Of a stretch of DNA of 64,000 nt, positions 18,865 to 28,889 are shown one piece after another. A program made the translations under genes and the position numbers. Source of the stretch: Chitinophagaceae bacterium. GTDB taxonomy: Bacteria; Bacteroidota; Bacteroidia; Chitinophagales; UBA10324. Below the pieces are notes generated by a model. That model saw only the letters and a list, made by a program, of their open reading frames with translations. It had not been told where the DNA came from and did no database searches. The stretch spans positions 62,001-126,000 of the forward strand of contig JADKFU010000004.1 of assembly GCA_016717285.1 (NCBI GenBank), in the 5' to 3' direction. Numbering within the stretch: the stretch's first letter is position 1; every line of letters begins with the position of its first letter.

Positions 18865-18886
18865 CGCCTTCCTTACTCCAACACAC

Positions 18887-20329
18887 ATGTTTCAGATAAA
18901 AAATTACATCAACGGTCAGCTCACTGCTCCTGTTTCAAAAAATTATATCGACAACTATCATCCTGCCATCGGTGAAGTGTATTCACAAGTGCCGGATTCG
19001 GAGGACGCGGATGTGGAACATGCCGTGCAGGCAGCAGAAAAAGCATTTGACAGTTGGAGCAACATGCCGGCTGAACAGCGATGTAAAATCTTGTTGAAGA
19101 TTGCAGATTTGATTGATGAGAAAAACGATTACCTCGCTGAAGTGGAATCCATTGATAATGGGAAACCAAAGAAGCTTGCAGCATCACTTGATATTCCCCG
19201 TGCAGCATCCAACTTCCGTTTTTTTGCTACGGCAGTGTTACAGTTTCCGAGTGAATCGCACAACATGGAAAACAGTGCGATCAATTATACATTGCGACAA
19301 CCTATTGGTGTAGTCGGATGTATTTCTCCATGGAATCTTCCTTTGTATTTGTTTACCTGGAAAATTGCGCCTGCATTGGCCGCAGGAAACTGTGTGATTG
19401 CCAAGCCAAGTGAAGTAACACCCATGACAGGTTATGAACTTGCAAAGATCTGCATCGAAGCCGGATTACCTGCAGGCGTATTGAATATTGTTCATGGTAA
19501 CGGACCACATTGTGGCGCTGCGATTGTGAAACATCCAAACATAAAAGCCATCTCTTTCACCGGCAGCACCAGAGCCGGAAAAGAAATTGCAACAGTTGCT
19601 GCGCCTATGTTTAAAAAACTTTCATTGGAATTGGGCGGCAAAAATCCAAACATCATTTTCGCGGATTGTGATTTTGAGAAAATGTTGCAGACAACGTTGC
19701 TTTCATCTTTCAGCAACCAGGGGGAAATTTGTTTGTGCGGCTCCAGAATTTTAGTTGAAAAACCAATCTACGAAAAATTTAAAACAGCTTTTGTTGCCGC
19801 AACAAAACAATTAACAATTGGTGATCCGATGGAAGCATCAACGCGCATTGGCGCCATCGTTTCCAAACCACATTTCGATAAGATCAATTATCACATCAAC
19901 CTTGCAAAAGAAGAAGGCGGGAAAATTTTATGCGGCGGCAATGTGGTGAAAGTAAAAGGTCGCTGCGAAAATGGATGGTTCATCGAACCTACGATTATTG
20001 AAGGACTTCCATGGAACTGCAGAACAAATCTCGAAGAAATTTTTGGTCCTGTGGTTACCATCATGCCGTTTGAAACGGAAGTTGAAGTTTTGCAGTTAGC
20101 GAACAGCACTGCTTACGGCCTGGCTGCAAGCATCTGGACAGAAAACCTCACACGTGCACATCGTGTCGGCGCCCAGGTGCAAAGCGGCATTATCTGGATC
20201 AACTGCTGGTTGCACCGCGATTTGCGAACGCCATTCGGTGGCATGAAAAGTTCTGGTGTAGGTCGCGAAGGTGGCAACGAAGCCATGCGGTTTTTTACAG
20301 AAGCCAAAAATGTGTGCGTAAAGTTATAG
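18887..20329 (+). CDS. Aldehyde dehydrogenase, 2-aminomuconic/2-hydroxymuconic semialdehyde type
   Basis: 480 residues. NAD(P)+-dependent oxidation of an aldehyde to the acid in the cytosol. Catalytic Cys282 lies in NQGEICLCGSR, general base Glu248 in LELGGKNP, and the cofactor-binding FTGSTRAG is present. The C-terminal segment NCWLHRDLRTPFGGMKSSG is characteristic of the ALDH8/AmnC/DmpC group, which acts on 2-aminomuconate or 2-hydroxymuconate semialdehyde. With the deaminase-like RidA protein and tryptophan dioxygenase remnant 8.5-11.5 kb away, a role in kynurenine breakdown is favoured, though a related aromatic ring-cleavage substrate is possible. Its 3' end overlaps the convergent gene by 6 bp. 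Confidence 0.85.
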   Translation: MFQIKNYINGQLTAPVSKNYIDNYHPAIGEVYSQVPDSEDADVEHAVQAAEKAFDSWSNMPAEQRCKILLKIADLIDEKNDYLAEVESIDNGKPKKLAASLDIPRAASNFRFFATAVLQFPSESHNMENSAINYTLRQPIGVVGCISPWNLPLYLFTWKIAPALAAGNCVIAKPSEVTPMTGYELAKICIEAGLPAGVLNIVHGNGPHCGAAIVKHPNIKAISFTGSTRAGKEIATVAAPMFKKLSLELGGKNPNIIFADCDFEKMLQTTLLSSFSNQGEICLCGSRILVEKPIYEKFKTAFVAATKQLTIGDPMEASTRIGAIVSKPHFDKINYHINLAKEEGGKILCGGNVVKVKGRCENGWFIEPTIIEGLPWNCRTNLEEIFGPVVTIMPFETEVEVLQLANSTAYGLAASIWTENLTRAHRVGAQVQSGIIWINCWLHRDLRTPFGGMKSSGVGREGGNEAMRFFTEAKNVCVKL

Positions 20330-21898
20330 GTCCGCTTTTCCCAAGACATAATTTTTCCCTTTTTCAGCATATAGAAAAAACTGGTGGTCGGAAACCTGCT
20401 TGCATACTTTCGGGCGAAGAATTTCACCCTGATCCTGGTTGCTGAACAATAAGCTTTTCTTCCACTTGCCATCGGAACTGATGGTAACCAAAGTTGCAAC
20501 AGATCTTTTGACACCCGAATATTTTGCAAGTTTTGAAGGATCAGTAACCAGTAAATTATCAGGATTATCATTGAAGAGCAGGTAAATCTTATCGCCGCCT
20601 ACCGCATATGCATAGGAAGAATAATAACCACCATCATCGGTTGTTACCTGCCGTTTTGCAATTTTAGTAGCCCATGCAACGGACAGGTCAGGATTAATAT
20701 TAATAGCCATCACATCATTGTAGTTATAATAATAAGTAGTGCGCGTGGTGTAAGATGAACCGGTATAATAACGGGTAGAGCGCGATTCCACAAAATATTG
20801 CTCGGCTAACAAGAGCACACCTCCGTCAGATCTGATAATGATGTTGTCAAGATCGTAGTTATAAATTTCTTCATCCTTTTTATCCACCTGGCTCTTTGAA
20901 AACAACTCGAGAAATGTTGCATCAAAAGGTTTGACACCTTGTTTTATCACACTGCCTGATGCCGCGTTAATGAGTGTAAATGAAATACCCTTAATGCTGT
21001 AAGTTCCCTGCGCAGAATAGAAACCCGCAACAGCCAGCTTATCATCATTTGTTATATTAAAACCAATATCTGTAATGAACTGGTTGGCCACCACGATATC
21101 ATATTCCTTTGCCACTTTCCCGCTGTCGCGAAAAGCCAGTATTTTATACGAATAGTTGGCCATTCCATTCCGCTTCTCTTTTAATTTTTCATTGTAAAGC
21201 CTGCCACTGAGATAAATGTTTCCGTTGTTATCTAGTAATAGTTTTTCTCTTTCAAACAACTCGCTTTCATAAGGCAGCGTAATATTTTTCGACCAAACTT
21301 CTTTCATATTACTATCATATACTTTCGTTGTAAAAGTTTCCTTGGTTTGCTTTTCATCGCGCAGCGCGGAGATGATGGCAATGCTTTTTCTGTTGACGGA
21401 CAATTGGTATCTGAATTCTCCCTGCTTGCTGCGGCTATTGTAAGGAATCGCGGCTATCTTAACAGGAGTTCCTGTAAGTTGCAGCGTCTTTTTATCTATT
21501 ACCTGGTAATACAGTTCCGTCTTTTCCTCCTTCCTGTTTACATATGAAATGTAGGCAAACAATTTTCCGTCGATATACTTCACCATATCCATCTCAGCGA
21601 CCATTCCATTTATACCGGGTTCGAACTCCTGTCTTTTTTTCATTAGCAAGTCGTGCCCGTAAGACTCGATGATGAATCCTACGCTGGTTCCGAAAAATGA
21701 AGTGGAGTAGCCATTAACTTTTTTTCTCAACACGTAAAAACTGTTCTCATCCTCACCCAGATAATCATCGATGGTAGCGTTAGAAGGTTCCTTCATTTCT
21801 GCGCTCAACTTCAAAACTGACTTATTAACGGACTGCTGGGCCCGTATGATTGTAGTCAGGAATAATAAAAGGAAACAAAGAATAATGCTGTTTTTCAT
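20324..21898 (-). CDS. Exported protein of unknown function, probably beta-propeller
   Basis: 524 residues with a signal peptide (ILCFLLLFLTTIIRAQ). The body is a series of beta-strand repeats with DxxGxxY elements (LLLDNNGNIYLSGRLY; IIRSDGGVLLLAEQYF; SYAYAVGGDKIYLLFND), suggesting a propeller. A Tyr/Thr-rich insertion (YYTGSSYTTRTTYYYNYND) lies around residue 385. I do not recognise a named family. No sorting domain is visible, so it may stay in the periplasm. Confidence 0.72.
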   Translation of the reverse strand: MKNSIILCFLLLFLTTIIRAQQSVNKSVLKLSAEMKEPSNATIDDYLGEDENSFYVLRKKVNGYSTSFFGTSVGFIIESYGHDLLMKKRQEFEPGINGMVAEMDMVKYIDGKLFAYISYVNRKEEKTELYYQVIDKKTLQLTGTPVKIAAIPYNSRSKQGEFRYQLSVNRKSIAIISALRDEKQTKETFTTKVYDSNMKEVWSKNITLPYESELFEREKLLLDNNGNIYLSGRLYNEKLKEKRNGMANYSYKILAFRDSGKVAKEYDIVVANQFITDIGFNITNDDKLAVAGFYSAQGTYSIKGISFTLINAASGSVIKQGVKPFDATFLELFSKSQVDKKDEEIYNYDLDNIIIRSDGGVLLLAEQYFVESRSTRYYTGSSYTTRTTYYYNYNDVMAININPDLSVAWATKIAKRQVTTDDGGYYSSYAYAVGGDKIYLLFNDNPDNLLVTDPSKLAKYSGVKRSVATLVTISSDGKWKKSLLFSNQDQGEILRPKVCKQVSDHQFFLYAEKGKNYVLGKADL

Positions 21899-22129
21899 AT
21901 GCGAAAATTAGTTACCGCCGAAAGTTAGTTTAAAGTACTGAAACGTATAGGTGGATGAAATTGGTATAATCCTAAAACAGCAGTATCCGTATTATTTTTT
22001 TTCTTCTCTGAAATGATGTTAATGGATTTCCCTCATCGCCATAAAAGAACAAAGCAGCCTTGCATTGTACCTGCAGCAATCTGCTTTTATCAGGTATGTT
22101 GATGATTTCTGTTGTCATTCAATATTTCA

Positions 22130-23197
22130 TTAACAAATTCTCGGTAATTGTTCGCCCGTTAACCTGTTGATCACTCTTCTTCCACCGACATTACTGTTCA
22201 GTATCACCTGGTTTGGATGTTCGGTTACTACATTGCCAATGATAGCGGCCATGGAACCATGTTCCCATTGTTGCAGCTTTTGCAAAAATGCATCAGCTAC
22301 AGTTGCATCCACCACCGACATAAAAAGCCCTTCATTCGCAACATACAATGGATCGAGCCCGAGCATTTCACAGGCGCCGTGCACTTCCTCTTCCACATTG
22401 ATATTTTTTTGTGCCACATCAATTCCTACGGTTGCATCCTTTGCAATTTCATTCAGCACCGTAGCAATTCCACCGCGCGTTGGATCGCGACACAAGTGGA
22501 TGTAGTTGCCAAACTCATCCAATAATTCATTTACAATTTTATTCAAAGGTCTTGTATCGCTGGTAATGGAAGTTTCAAATTCCAAACCCCGACGCTGACT
22601 CATAATCGTAATGCCATGACGCGCCAGCGGGCCACTAAGGATAATTTTATCTCCGGATTTTACGCGATCAATATCAATGTTTGCGTCAGGATGCACTGTT
22701 CCAATACCAGTTGTATTGATAAAAATTTTATCTCCTTTTCCTTTCTCCACCACCTTGGTATCACCTGTCACCACTTGTACACCGGCAATTTCACACGCTG
22801 ATTTTATGGTCACCAGAATGTCCCAGAATTCTTCCATCTTCAAACCTTCTTCCAGCACAAATCCCAACGATAAATATTTCGCTGCTGCTCCACACATGGC
22901 GAGGTCATTCACGGTACCGTTTACTGCAAGATCCCCGATATTTCCTCCTGGAAAGAAAATGGGTGACACCACGTAAGTGTCAGTGCTCATCGCTACCCGG
23001 CCTTCTAAATTGAAGATGGCGCCATCATGCTTTTTATCCAGCAACTCATTACCTAAAAGCCTGAATACACCTGTGTCAAGTAACTGTGCTGTTAAAGTTC
23101 CACCACTGCCATGTCCTAACGTAATGATGTCGAAATCCAGTTGTGGCATCGGACATTGCATCTGCATGATGGATTTATGACTCATTCGGTGTTGCAA
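22130..23197 (-). CDS. hypE: Hydrogenase maturation carbamoyl dehydratase HypE
   Basis: 355 residues; PurM/ThiL-fold protein. It receives the carbamoyl group from HypF on its C-terminal cysteine and dehydrates it with ATP to a thiocyanate, the source of the cyanide ligands of [NiFe] hydrogenase. The C-terminal PRIC with terminal Cys is intact, as are the N-terminal GHGSGG and the ATP site region (STDTYVVSPIFFPGGNIGDL). Several methionines near the start leave the N-terminus uncertain by up to 15 residues. It is last in the hypF-hypC-hypD-hypE order. Confidence 0.95.
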   Translation of the reverse strand: MQHRMSHKSIMQMQCPMPQLDFDIITLGHGSGGTLTAQLLDTGVFRLLGNELLDKKHDGAIFNLEGRVAMSTDTYVVSPIFFPGGNIGDLAVNGTVNDLAMCGAAAKYLSLGFVLEEGLKMEEFWDILVTIKSACEIAGVQVVTGDTKVVEKGKGDKIFINTTGIGTVHPDANIDIDRVKSGDKIILSGPLARHGITIMSQRRGLEFETSITSDTRPLNKIVNELLDEFGNYIHLCRDPTRGGIATVLNEIAKDATVGIDVAQKNINVEEEVHGACEMLGLDPLYVANEGLFMSVVDATVADAFLQKLQQWEHGSMAAIIGNVVTEHPNQVILNSNVGGRRVINRLTGEQLPRIC

Positions 23198-23302
23198 GAT
23201 TTAAACTTCGTAAAAAATGGTTTTCATCTTTCTTCGCTCACCTGTTATTTTTCTTTGCACGCAGTAGCATGCCATTGAAAGAGATAACAATGAAGCGGCT
23301 CT

Positions 23303-24409
23303 TCATGGTGAAGTCACTTGTTCTGCGTATGCTGAGTAGTGATAATAAGCGGCGCAAGCACCTTCGCTTGAAACCATTGGTGCGCCCAGCGGACTGGAAG
23401 GCTTGCATCTTTTACCGAAGTGCTGGCATTCAAAAGGTTTCTTAATTCCTTTCATGATTTCGCCTGCAAGGCATTCCGGATTTTCAGGTGCCTCTTCAAT
23501 ATTGATGTTGAATTTTTTTTCCGCGTCAAATTCACGATAGGCGCCTTTTACTTTATAACCACTCATGGGAATAATTTCCATCCCACGCCACAAGCGGTCT
23601 GTGACTTCGAACACTTCATAAATTATTTCCTGTGCTTTGATGTTGCCTTCTTCCGTAACAATTCTCGCGTATTGATTCTCCACTTTTGCTTCACCGGCTT
23701 CGAGTTGTTTCACCGTCATTAAAATTCCTTCCAGCAAATCAACGGGCTCAAAACCTGTAATAACAATCGGCATCTTGTATTTTTCAACAAGCGGATAATA
23801 TTCATGCATGCCCATAATCGCGCAAACATGACCTGCTCCAAGAAATCCATCTACATTGCTCAGTGCATCATTCATCACTGCTTCAATGGCAGGTGGCACC
23901 AATACATGCGAAGCGAGGATGGAATAATTTGTAACAGCTTCCCTGCTTGCATGAATAACAGAAAGTGCATTGGCGGGAGCAGTAGTTTCAAAGCCTACCG
24001 CAAAAAAGACCACTTCGCGATTGGGATTTTCTTTGGCAATTTTTACTGCTTCCAGTGGAGAATATAAAATCCTTACATCAGCACCTCTGGCTTTTGCTTC
24101 CAGCAAACTCATGCCTGAGCCCGGAACACGAATCATATCACCAAACGAACAAAGAATCACATTGCATTCCATTGCAAGGTGAACAGCTTTATCAATTAAA
24201 CTAACCGGTGTTACGCAAACAGGGCAACCGGGCCCATGAATCATTTGAATTTGCGATGGCAATAGGTTGAGGATACCATTTTTTACCAGAGAATGTGTTT
24301 GTCCGCCACACACTTCCATTATGTTCCAGTTGCGGGTAACTGATTGCTTTATTTCTGTTAGCAATGCTTCCACTAATTCGGGCGACCGGAATTCAGAAAG
24401 ATATTTCAT
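23303..24409 (-). CDS. hypD: Hydrogenase maturation protein HypD
   Basis: 368 residues; the [4Fe-4S] scaffold on which, together with HypC, the Fe(CN)2CO centre is assembled. Cys34 (MEVCGGQTHS) and Cys62/Cys65 (GPGCPVC) are the conserved active-site cysteines, and the C-terminal cluster ligands are in CQHFGKRC and SSEGACAAYY. All are intact, so the protein should be functional. Its usual partner gene, hypC, immediately upstream is truncated. Confidence 0.95.
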   Translation of the reverse strand: MKYLSEFRSPELVEALLTEIKQSVTRNWNIMEVCGGQTHSLVKNGILNLLPSQIQMIHGPGCPVCVTPVSLIDKAVHLAMECNVILCSFGDMIRVPGSGMSLLEAKARGADVRILYSPLEAVKIAKENPNREVVFFAVGFETTAPANALSVIHASREAVTNYSILASHVLVPPAIEAVMNDALSNVDGFLGAGHVCAIMGMHEYYPLVEKYKMPIVITGFEPVDLLEGILMTVKQLEAGEAKVENQYARIVTEEGNIKAQEIIYEVFEVTDRLWRGMEIIPMSGYKVKGAYREFDAEKKFNINIEEAPENPECLAGEIMKGIKKPFECQHFGKRCKPSSPLGAPMVSSEGACAAYYHYSAYAEQVTSP

Positions 24410-24466
24410 GGAGCATTTTTTTGAATGTTATGTTCACTATGAGCAGTTCTAAAAATTTATTTCTTC

Positions 24467-24586
24467 TTATTTCCTCACCATTAATCGCTCTACAAAGGAG
24501 CGTGAAAAAGAAACCCTTGCCATTTTCATAGCACTGCCATAAATCATTTTTATTGATTGGATCTTACCAGGAATTGCTAAACACAT
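24467..24586 (-). pseudogene. hypC: Truncated hypC
   Basis: A 39-codon frame between hypF and hypD, too short to be caught by simple gene finding. It starts MCLAIPGKIQSI, the diagnostic HypC N-terminus with the essential Cys2, and continues to MARVSF, matching the family's second strand. It then reads SRSFVERLMVRK and stops, where HypC normally has GG and ~40 further residues. No other frame in the 57 bp before hypD restores the missing part. It is either a remnant or a very short HypC; function is doubtful. Confidence 0.7.
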
Positions 24587-24649
24587 GTTGCGAAGTATGA
24601 GCTATGAAGTAATTCTTGTTGCTATTTTTTAATTCCTAATTTTTAATTC

Positions 24650-26929
24650 CTAATTAATGTTTAAGTAATGCATTAACTGTCCAAAAGCAATGCATTCATC
24701 GTTCGGAGAGAGCTGTTGATGAAAGTAAATTTTGAAATTTGGTTCTAATTGTAAATGTATCAAATCTACCAATACAGCATTCTGAAAAACACCACCACTG
24801 AAAGCTATTTTCTGAATGCCTTCCTTCACGGCCACATTCCTGATTATTGCAGCCATGCTATTGTGAAAAAGAGCTGAAACAGTAGCAACCGGCACATTGG
24901 AATGAATGTCATTTACAATGCTTTCAATTACTCCATGCATCCGGATTTCCGGGGCGGCAATCTCTTCATTAAAATAATGTGAATTAATTTCCGGTCCGTG
25001 TTCTTCGAAATAATCGTCGGCATATTTCTCGAGTAGCAATGCCGCTTCTCCTTCATAAGAATTCATATTCACAAGATTCAAAAGAGAAGCTACTCCATCA
25101 AAATACCTTCCCACGCTTGAAGTTTGAATAGCCGGCTGTGAAAGCGCTTTCCTATAAAAATTCCATTCTAAATCTGAAAATTTGGGTCGAAGGATGGATG
25201 CTGCCTCCAGCAAATCACCTGCAATGGCCAAAGCCGCAATTCTCGGCTCCCTTGCTATTTTATCGCCGGCAAGATTGATGATTGGTTCGAGATAATATGC
25301 GCGCGTCAAGTTTCCCTTCTCATAAATAAAAAATTCTCCGCCCCAACTATTACCATCGCTTCCCAATCCTGTTCCATCCCAGATGATGCCCAGAATTTTT
25401 TCATCCATCCTGAACAGATCATGTTCACCAAGAATGGCTGCGAAGTGCGCTTCATGGTGCTGAATCTTTTTGATGGGTACATTTAATTGCACTGCCATCT
25501 GCTCTGCAATTTTTGTGGAAGGATAATCAGGATGAAGGTCCGCAAGCATAACAGATGGTTTCAGTGCAAGCAATTTTTCAAAGTGATGGAAAGTATGCAG
25601 GTAATTTTGCTGTGCATCATAGCTTTCCAGATTTCCTGAATACTGGCTCAGATAAAACTGGTGGTTGTGATAAATCGCAAACGCGCTTTTCATCATGGCT
25701 CCTGCTGCAAAGATGGAAGCATCACTGTTTGTTGTTTCGCTGATAATTGCAGGAGCAAGTCCTCTTGAGCGCCGCAATAAAATTGGTTGGTGACTGAATT
25801 GTCCAAACCTTATTACACTGTCATCCTGCGGAACAACAATGGGTCGGTTGTGGTCAAGAATGAAATCTGCAAATTGAAACAGCGCTTGTTTATTTTCCGA
25901 TTGAAAAACAATACATGAACCACTCAGATTACCGCTCGTCGCAATCAATGGTTTTTTCCAATGTGTACCAATCATTTCAAGCAAGGGCGCATACGGCAGC
26001 ATAACACCGATGGTTGAAAGGCCAGGTGCAATGCCATTCATGTCCAGCTCTTCAAAAGATTTTTTTGTTGCTTTTAACAAGACAATGGGAGCTGCTTCGC
26101 TGAGCAACGAATGAATAGCCACAGGATGGAGTTTCACGTATTCTCTCGCTACTTCCAATTCCGGAAACAATACTGCGAATGGTTTTTTGGGACGCTGCTT
26201 TCGTTGACGCAATGTTTGAATAGCTGATTGATTGCTTGCATCACACATCAGCAGAAATCCACCAATACCTTTTACTGCGATAATTTTTCCTTCACTTAAA
26301 GCTTGTAAGAGTGTCTGAAGAATTTCCTGTTGGTTACCTGAAAAATTCACTCCACTATTGGCATGCCAGGAAAGTCTGACGCCGCAATCCGGACAGGAAT
26401 TTGTTTGCGAAAAATATCTCCTGTCATGGACGTCCTCGTATTCCGCTTTGCAATTATTACAAAGCGTGAAAGGCTCCATTGTTGTCAGGTGGCGCTCATA
26501 TGGCAGTTGCTTCATAATGGAATAACGTGGTCCGCAAAGGGTACAGGTGATAAATCCATATTGATATCGCCTGTTAAGCGGGTCGTGAAATTCCTGTTTG
26601 CATTCAGGACACATGGCAAAATCGGGGGCAATCAGCACATCGGCAGCAACATTATTTTCTATTACACGAATGGAGAAATCAGAAAATGACTGTTCATCCG
26701 TTGCCGATAAAGTCCATGACCTGATGATTGCAAGCGATGGAGCCTCTTGAATTATTTTCTGCGAAAAAATATTTGCTGCTTCATCAGTAAGTGTGTTGAA
26801 ATAAACATGTACACCGTCCGCATCATTGCTGGCAAAGCCGGAAATATTTTCAGCGACAGCGCACTTAAAAATTTGAGGACGAAAACCAATGCCCTGCACG
26901 CGTCCTTTGATATGTAAGTGAAAAGTCAA
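24650..26929 (-). CDS. hypF: Carbamoyltransferase HypF
   Basis: 759 residues, full length. Domains in order: acylphosphatase (GRVQGIGFRP, residues ~9-90); two zinc-finger-like CxxC pairs (CPECKQEF/CTLCG and CNNCK/CPDCG, ~105-185); YrdC-like domain (~200-390); Kae1-like C-terminal domain with HHEAHFA and WDGTGLGSDGNSWGGE. It makes carbamoyl-adenylate from carbamoyl phosphate and ATP and passes the carbamoyl to HypE. It is the first gene of the hyp cluster. No hypA or hypB was found upstream. Confidence 0.96.
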   Translation of the reverse strand: MTFHLHIKGRVQGIGFRPQIFKCAVAENISGFASNDADGVHVYFNTLTDEAANIFSQKIIQEAPSLAIIRSWTLSATDEQSFSDFSIRVIENNVAADVLIAPDFAMCPECKQEFHDPLNRRYQYGFITCTLCGPRYSIMKQLPYERHLTTMEPFTLCNNCKAEYEDVHDRRYFSQTNSCPDCGVRLSWHANSGVNFSGNQQEILQTLLQALSEGKIIAVKGIGGFLLMCDASNQSAIQTLRQRKQRPKKPFAVLFPELEVAREYVKLHPVAIHSLLSEAAPIVLLKATKKSFEELDMNGIAPGLSTIGVMLPYAPLLEMIGTHWKKPLIATSGNLSGSCIVFQSENKQALFQFADFILDHNRPIVVPQDDSVIRFGQFSHQPILLRRSRGLAPAIISETTNSDASIFAAGAMMKSAFAIYHNHQFYLSQYSGNLESYDAQQNYLHTFHHFEKLLALKPSVMLADLHPDYPSTKIAEQMAVQLNVPIKKIQHHEAHFAAILGEHDLFRMDEKILGIIWDGTGLGSDGNSWGGEFFIYEKGNLTRAYYLEPIINLAGDKIAREPRIAALAIAGDLLEAASILRPKFSDLEWNFYRKALSQPAIQTSSVGRYFDGVASLLNLVNMNSYEGEAALLLEKYADDYFEEHGPEINSHYFNEEIAAPEIRMHGVIESIVNDIHSNVPVATVSALFHNSMAAIIRNVAVKEGIQKIAFSGGVFQNAVLVDLIHLQLEPNFKIYFHQQLSPNDECIAFGQLMHYLNIN

Positions 26930-27568
26930 GGAAAAGCAGTGTTATGCTCAGTATTGATCCATGGAGCAAATTCCATAGTTATAACGGCAATGAGCTCTTC
27001 AAAAGCACCGTGCTTAGCTATTGAGAACACTTTATGTACTTTAAGCATCAGCAGGGGTGGACAGGAGATCAACAGCATGACAGTTTTTATGACTTGACGA
27101 AATATAAATTCTCATGGCATTTTTGTACGGGAATAAATGTACTGCTTTCGAAGATTTAATTAGAAGGAGCTGTGATTGAAAACCGGCACGATGAATCAGC
27201 TATAAGTTTCCGCGAATATGATCCAAAGATTCAGCCTCAAGATTCAAATGTGGCAGCAACAGCGCCCTTACATCTTTAAGGAAATCATACAACGACAGGT
27301 AGTCGAGTCCGCTGGTCTGACGTGCATACATCCAATGATCAATCGTCATCCAAACCTGCCAGGCCAAAACCTTGTATTGATCAGGTTGAGCAGGCTCTTT
27401 AAAACTACGGACTAATTTTCTTCGATCAGTTGTCACCGGCTTTATGATTACGAACTGTTCCGGCTGTCACCATTATTTACGAAATTAAATCTGGTGTTTT
27501 GATGCGGATGATGTATTCCTGAAAAATGTGCGGATATTTAGCGTTGCATAAGACCTTAAGATCAGAAA
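26930..27568. other. Region between hypF and the desaturase-like gene
   Basis: About 640 bp. The only coding candidate is the weak minus-strand frame listed separately. No CxxC-bearing hypA, GTPase motif of hypB or promoter box of the TANNTTTG type with good spacing was found. Confidence 0.4.
27200..27436 (-). CDS. Possible small protein of unknown function
   Basis: 78 codons from a GTG start. The product is Leu- and Asp-rich (LDYLSLYDFLKDVRALLLPH) with no known motif, signal peptide or membrane helix. It is the only long frame in this gap and has a credible amino-acid composition, but no homology or operon context supports it. Confidence 0.3.
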   Translation of the reverse strand: MTTDRRKLVRSFKEPAQPDQYKVLAWQVWMTIDHWMYARQTSGLDYLSLYDFLKDVRALLLPHLNLEAESLDHIRGNL

Positions 27569-28444
27569 TTGAATAACTACATCTCCATCATTGCGGATTC
27601 ATTTACCGGCTACTTTAATTACTTATATGATGCAATTCTCTATCCTTCCTGGCACAATTATTTTTACTGGCTCATAGGTATTTCACTGCTTTGCTGGATG
27701 CTTGAAATAATTTTCCCATGGCGAAAAAAGCAACCTGCTATCAGAAAAGATTTCTGGCTGGATGGATTTTATATGTTCTTTAATTTCTTCATTTTTTCAT
27801 TGGTAGGTTACAATGCACTGTCAAATATTGGCGTGCAGGCCTTCAGCGATTTTATCGGATTATTTGGTTTAAAAAATCTTGCAGCTATCAGTATTCAATC
27901 ATGCCCGGCCTGGATCCAATTGCTGATATTGCTGGTGGTGAAAGATTTTATCGACTGGAATGTTCATCGCCTTCTGCATCGTGTTCAATGGTTATGGGAA
28001 TTTCACAAAGTCCATCATTCCGTTGAGCAGATGGGTTTTGCGGCACATCTCCGTTATCACTGGATGGAAACCATCGCTTACCGTACTATTGAATATATTC
28101 CGTTGGCAATGATTGGATTTGGTATCAATGATTTTATTGTAGTGCATATTTTCACGCTTGCTGTCGGCCATTTAAATCATTCAAATTTGAAACTGCCTTT
28201 CGGTCCGTTGAAATATCTTTTTAACTCCTCGCAGATGCATATCTGGCACCACGCAAAGTATTTACCTGCCCGTTATGGCGTCAATTTTGGATTAACTTTG
28301 AGCTGCTGGGATTATTTATTCGCAACTGTTTACTGGCCGGAAAGTGGCCGCGATGAACCTCTGGGTTTCGATCACGATGAAAGTTTTCCGGTTACTTTTT
28401 TAAAGCAGATGAAACATCCATTTACTAAAAAGCAAAAAACATGA
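27569..28444 (+). CDS. Sterol desaturase/fatty acid hydroxylase superfamily membrane protein
   Basis: 291 residues with 4-5 membrane segments and the three histidine clusters that bind the di-iron centre: HRLLHR (residues ~132), HKVHH (~147) and HIWHH (~225). Members hydroxylate or desaturate lipids or carotenoids in the cytoplasmic membrane using O2. The substrate cannot be inferred. The start is TTG 27569; an in-frame ATG is lacking before the first membrane segment. Its stop overlaps the ATG of the rhodanese gene by 4 bp, so the two are translationally coupled. Confidence 0.87.
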   Translation: MNNYISIIADSFTGYFNYLYDAILYPSWHNYFYWLIGISLLCWMLEIIFPWRKKQPAIRKDFWLDGFYMFFNFFIFSLVGYNALSNIGVQAFSDFIGLFGLKNLAAISIQSCPAWIQLLILLVVKDFIDWNVHRLLHRVQWLWEFHKVHHSVEQMGFAAHLRYHWMETIAYRTIEYIPLAMIGFGINDFIVVHIFTLAVGHLNHSNLKLPFGPLKYLFNSSQMHIWHHAKYLPARYGVNFGLTLSCWDYLFATVYWPESGRDEPLGFDHDESFPVTFLKQMKHPFTKKQKT

Positions 28445-28818
28445 AACAACAATTACTTTCTCTTTTACTATTGCTCTCCTTTGCGGCCTGCAGTCAGACA
28501 ACCACCACTGCTTACCACAATGCAGACAATAAAGCTTTTGCTGAACAACTGGAAAAAGAAAATGTAGTGATCCTTGATGTACGCACGCCGGAAGAATACA
28601 AAGAAGGACACATTCCTCAATCGGTGCTCCTTAATTATTACGACAGTGATTTTGAAACTAAGATTGACGCACTGGACAAAAACAAAACTTACCTCGTGTA
28701 TTGCGCGTCAGGTGGCCGTTCTTCAAAGGCTTCTGCAATGATGTCAGGAAAAGAATTTAAAGAAATTTACAATTTGCAGGGAGGATTCAGCAAGTGGAAT
28801 GGAGCCAGGGAAAAGTGA
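28441..28818 (+). CDS. Rhodanese-domain lipoprotein
   Basis: 125 residues. The lipobox SFAAC gives a mature N-terminal Cys17 for lipidation, so the protein sits on the periplasmic side of a membrane. A single rhodanese domain follows with the family's ILDVRTPEEYKEGHI and the active-site loop YCASGGRS, whose Cys carries the persulfide. Such proteins move sulfane sulfur; the acceptor is unknown. The 4-bp overlap with the desaturase-like gene suggests co-expression. Confidence 0.9.
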   Translation: MKQQLLSLLLLLSFAACSQTTTTAYHNADNKAFAEQLEKENVVILDVRTPEEYKEGHIPQSVLLNYYDSDFETKIDALDKNKTYLVYCASGGRSSKASAMMSGKEFKEIYNLQGGFSKWNGAREK

Positions 28819-28889
28819 AAAAAGTGTGTAGGACGGATTATAGGTCATCATCCACATTCTTTGAACTTATATCATAAATAATTCGATAC

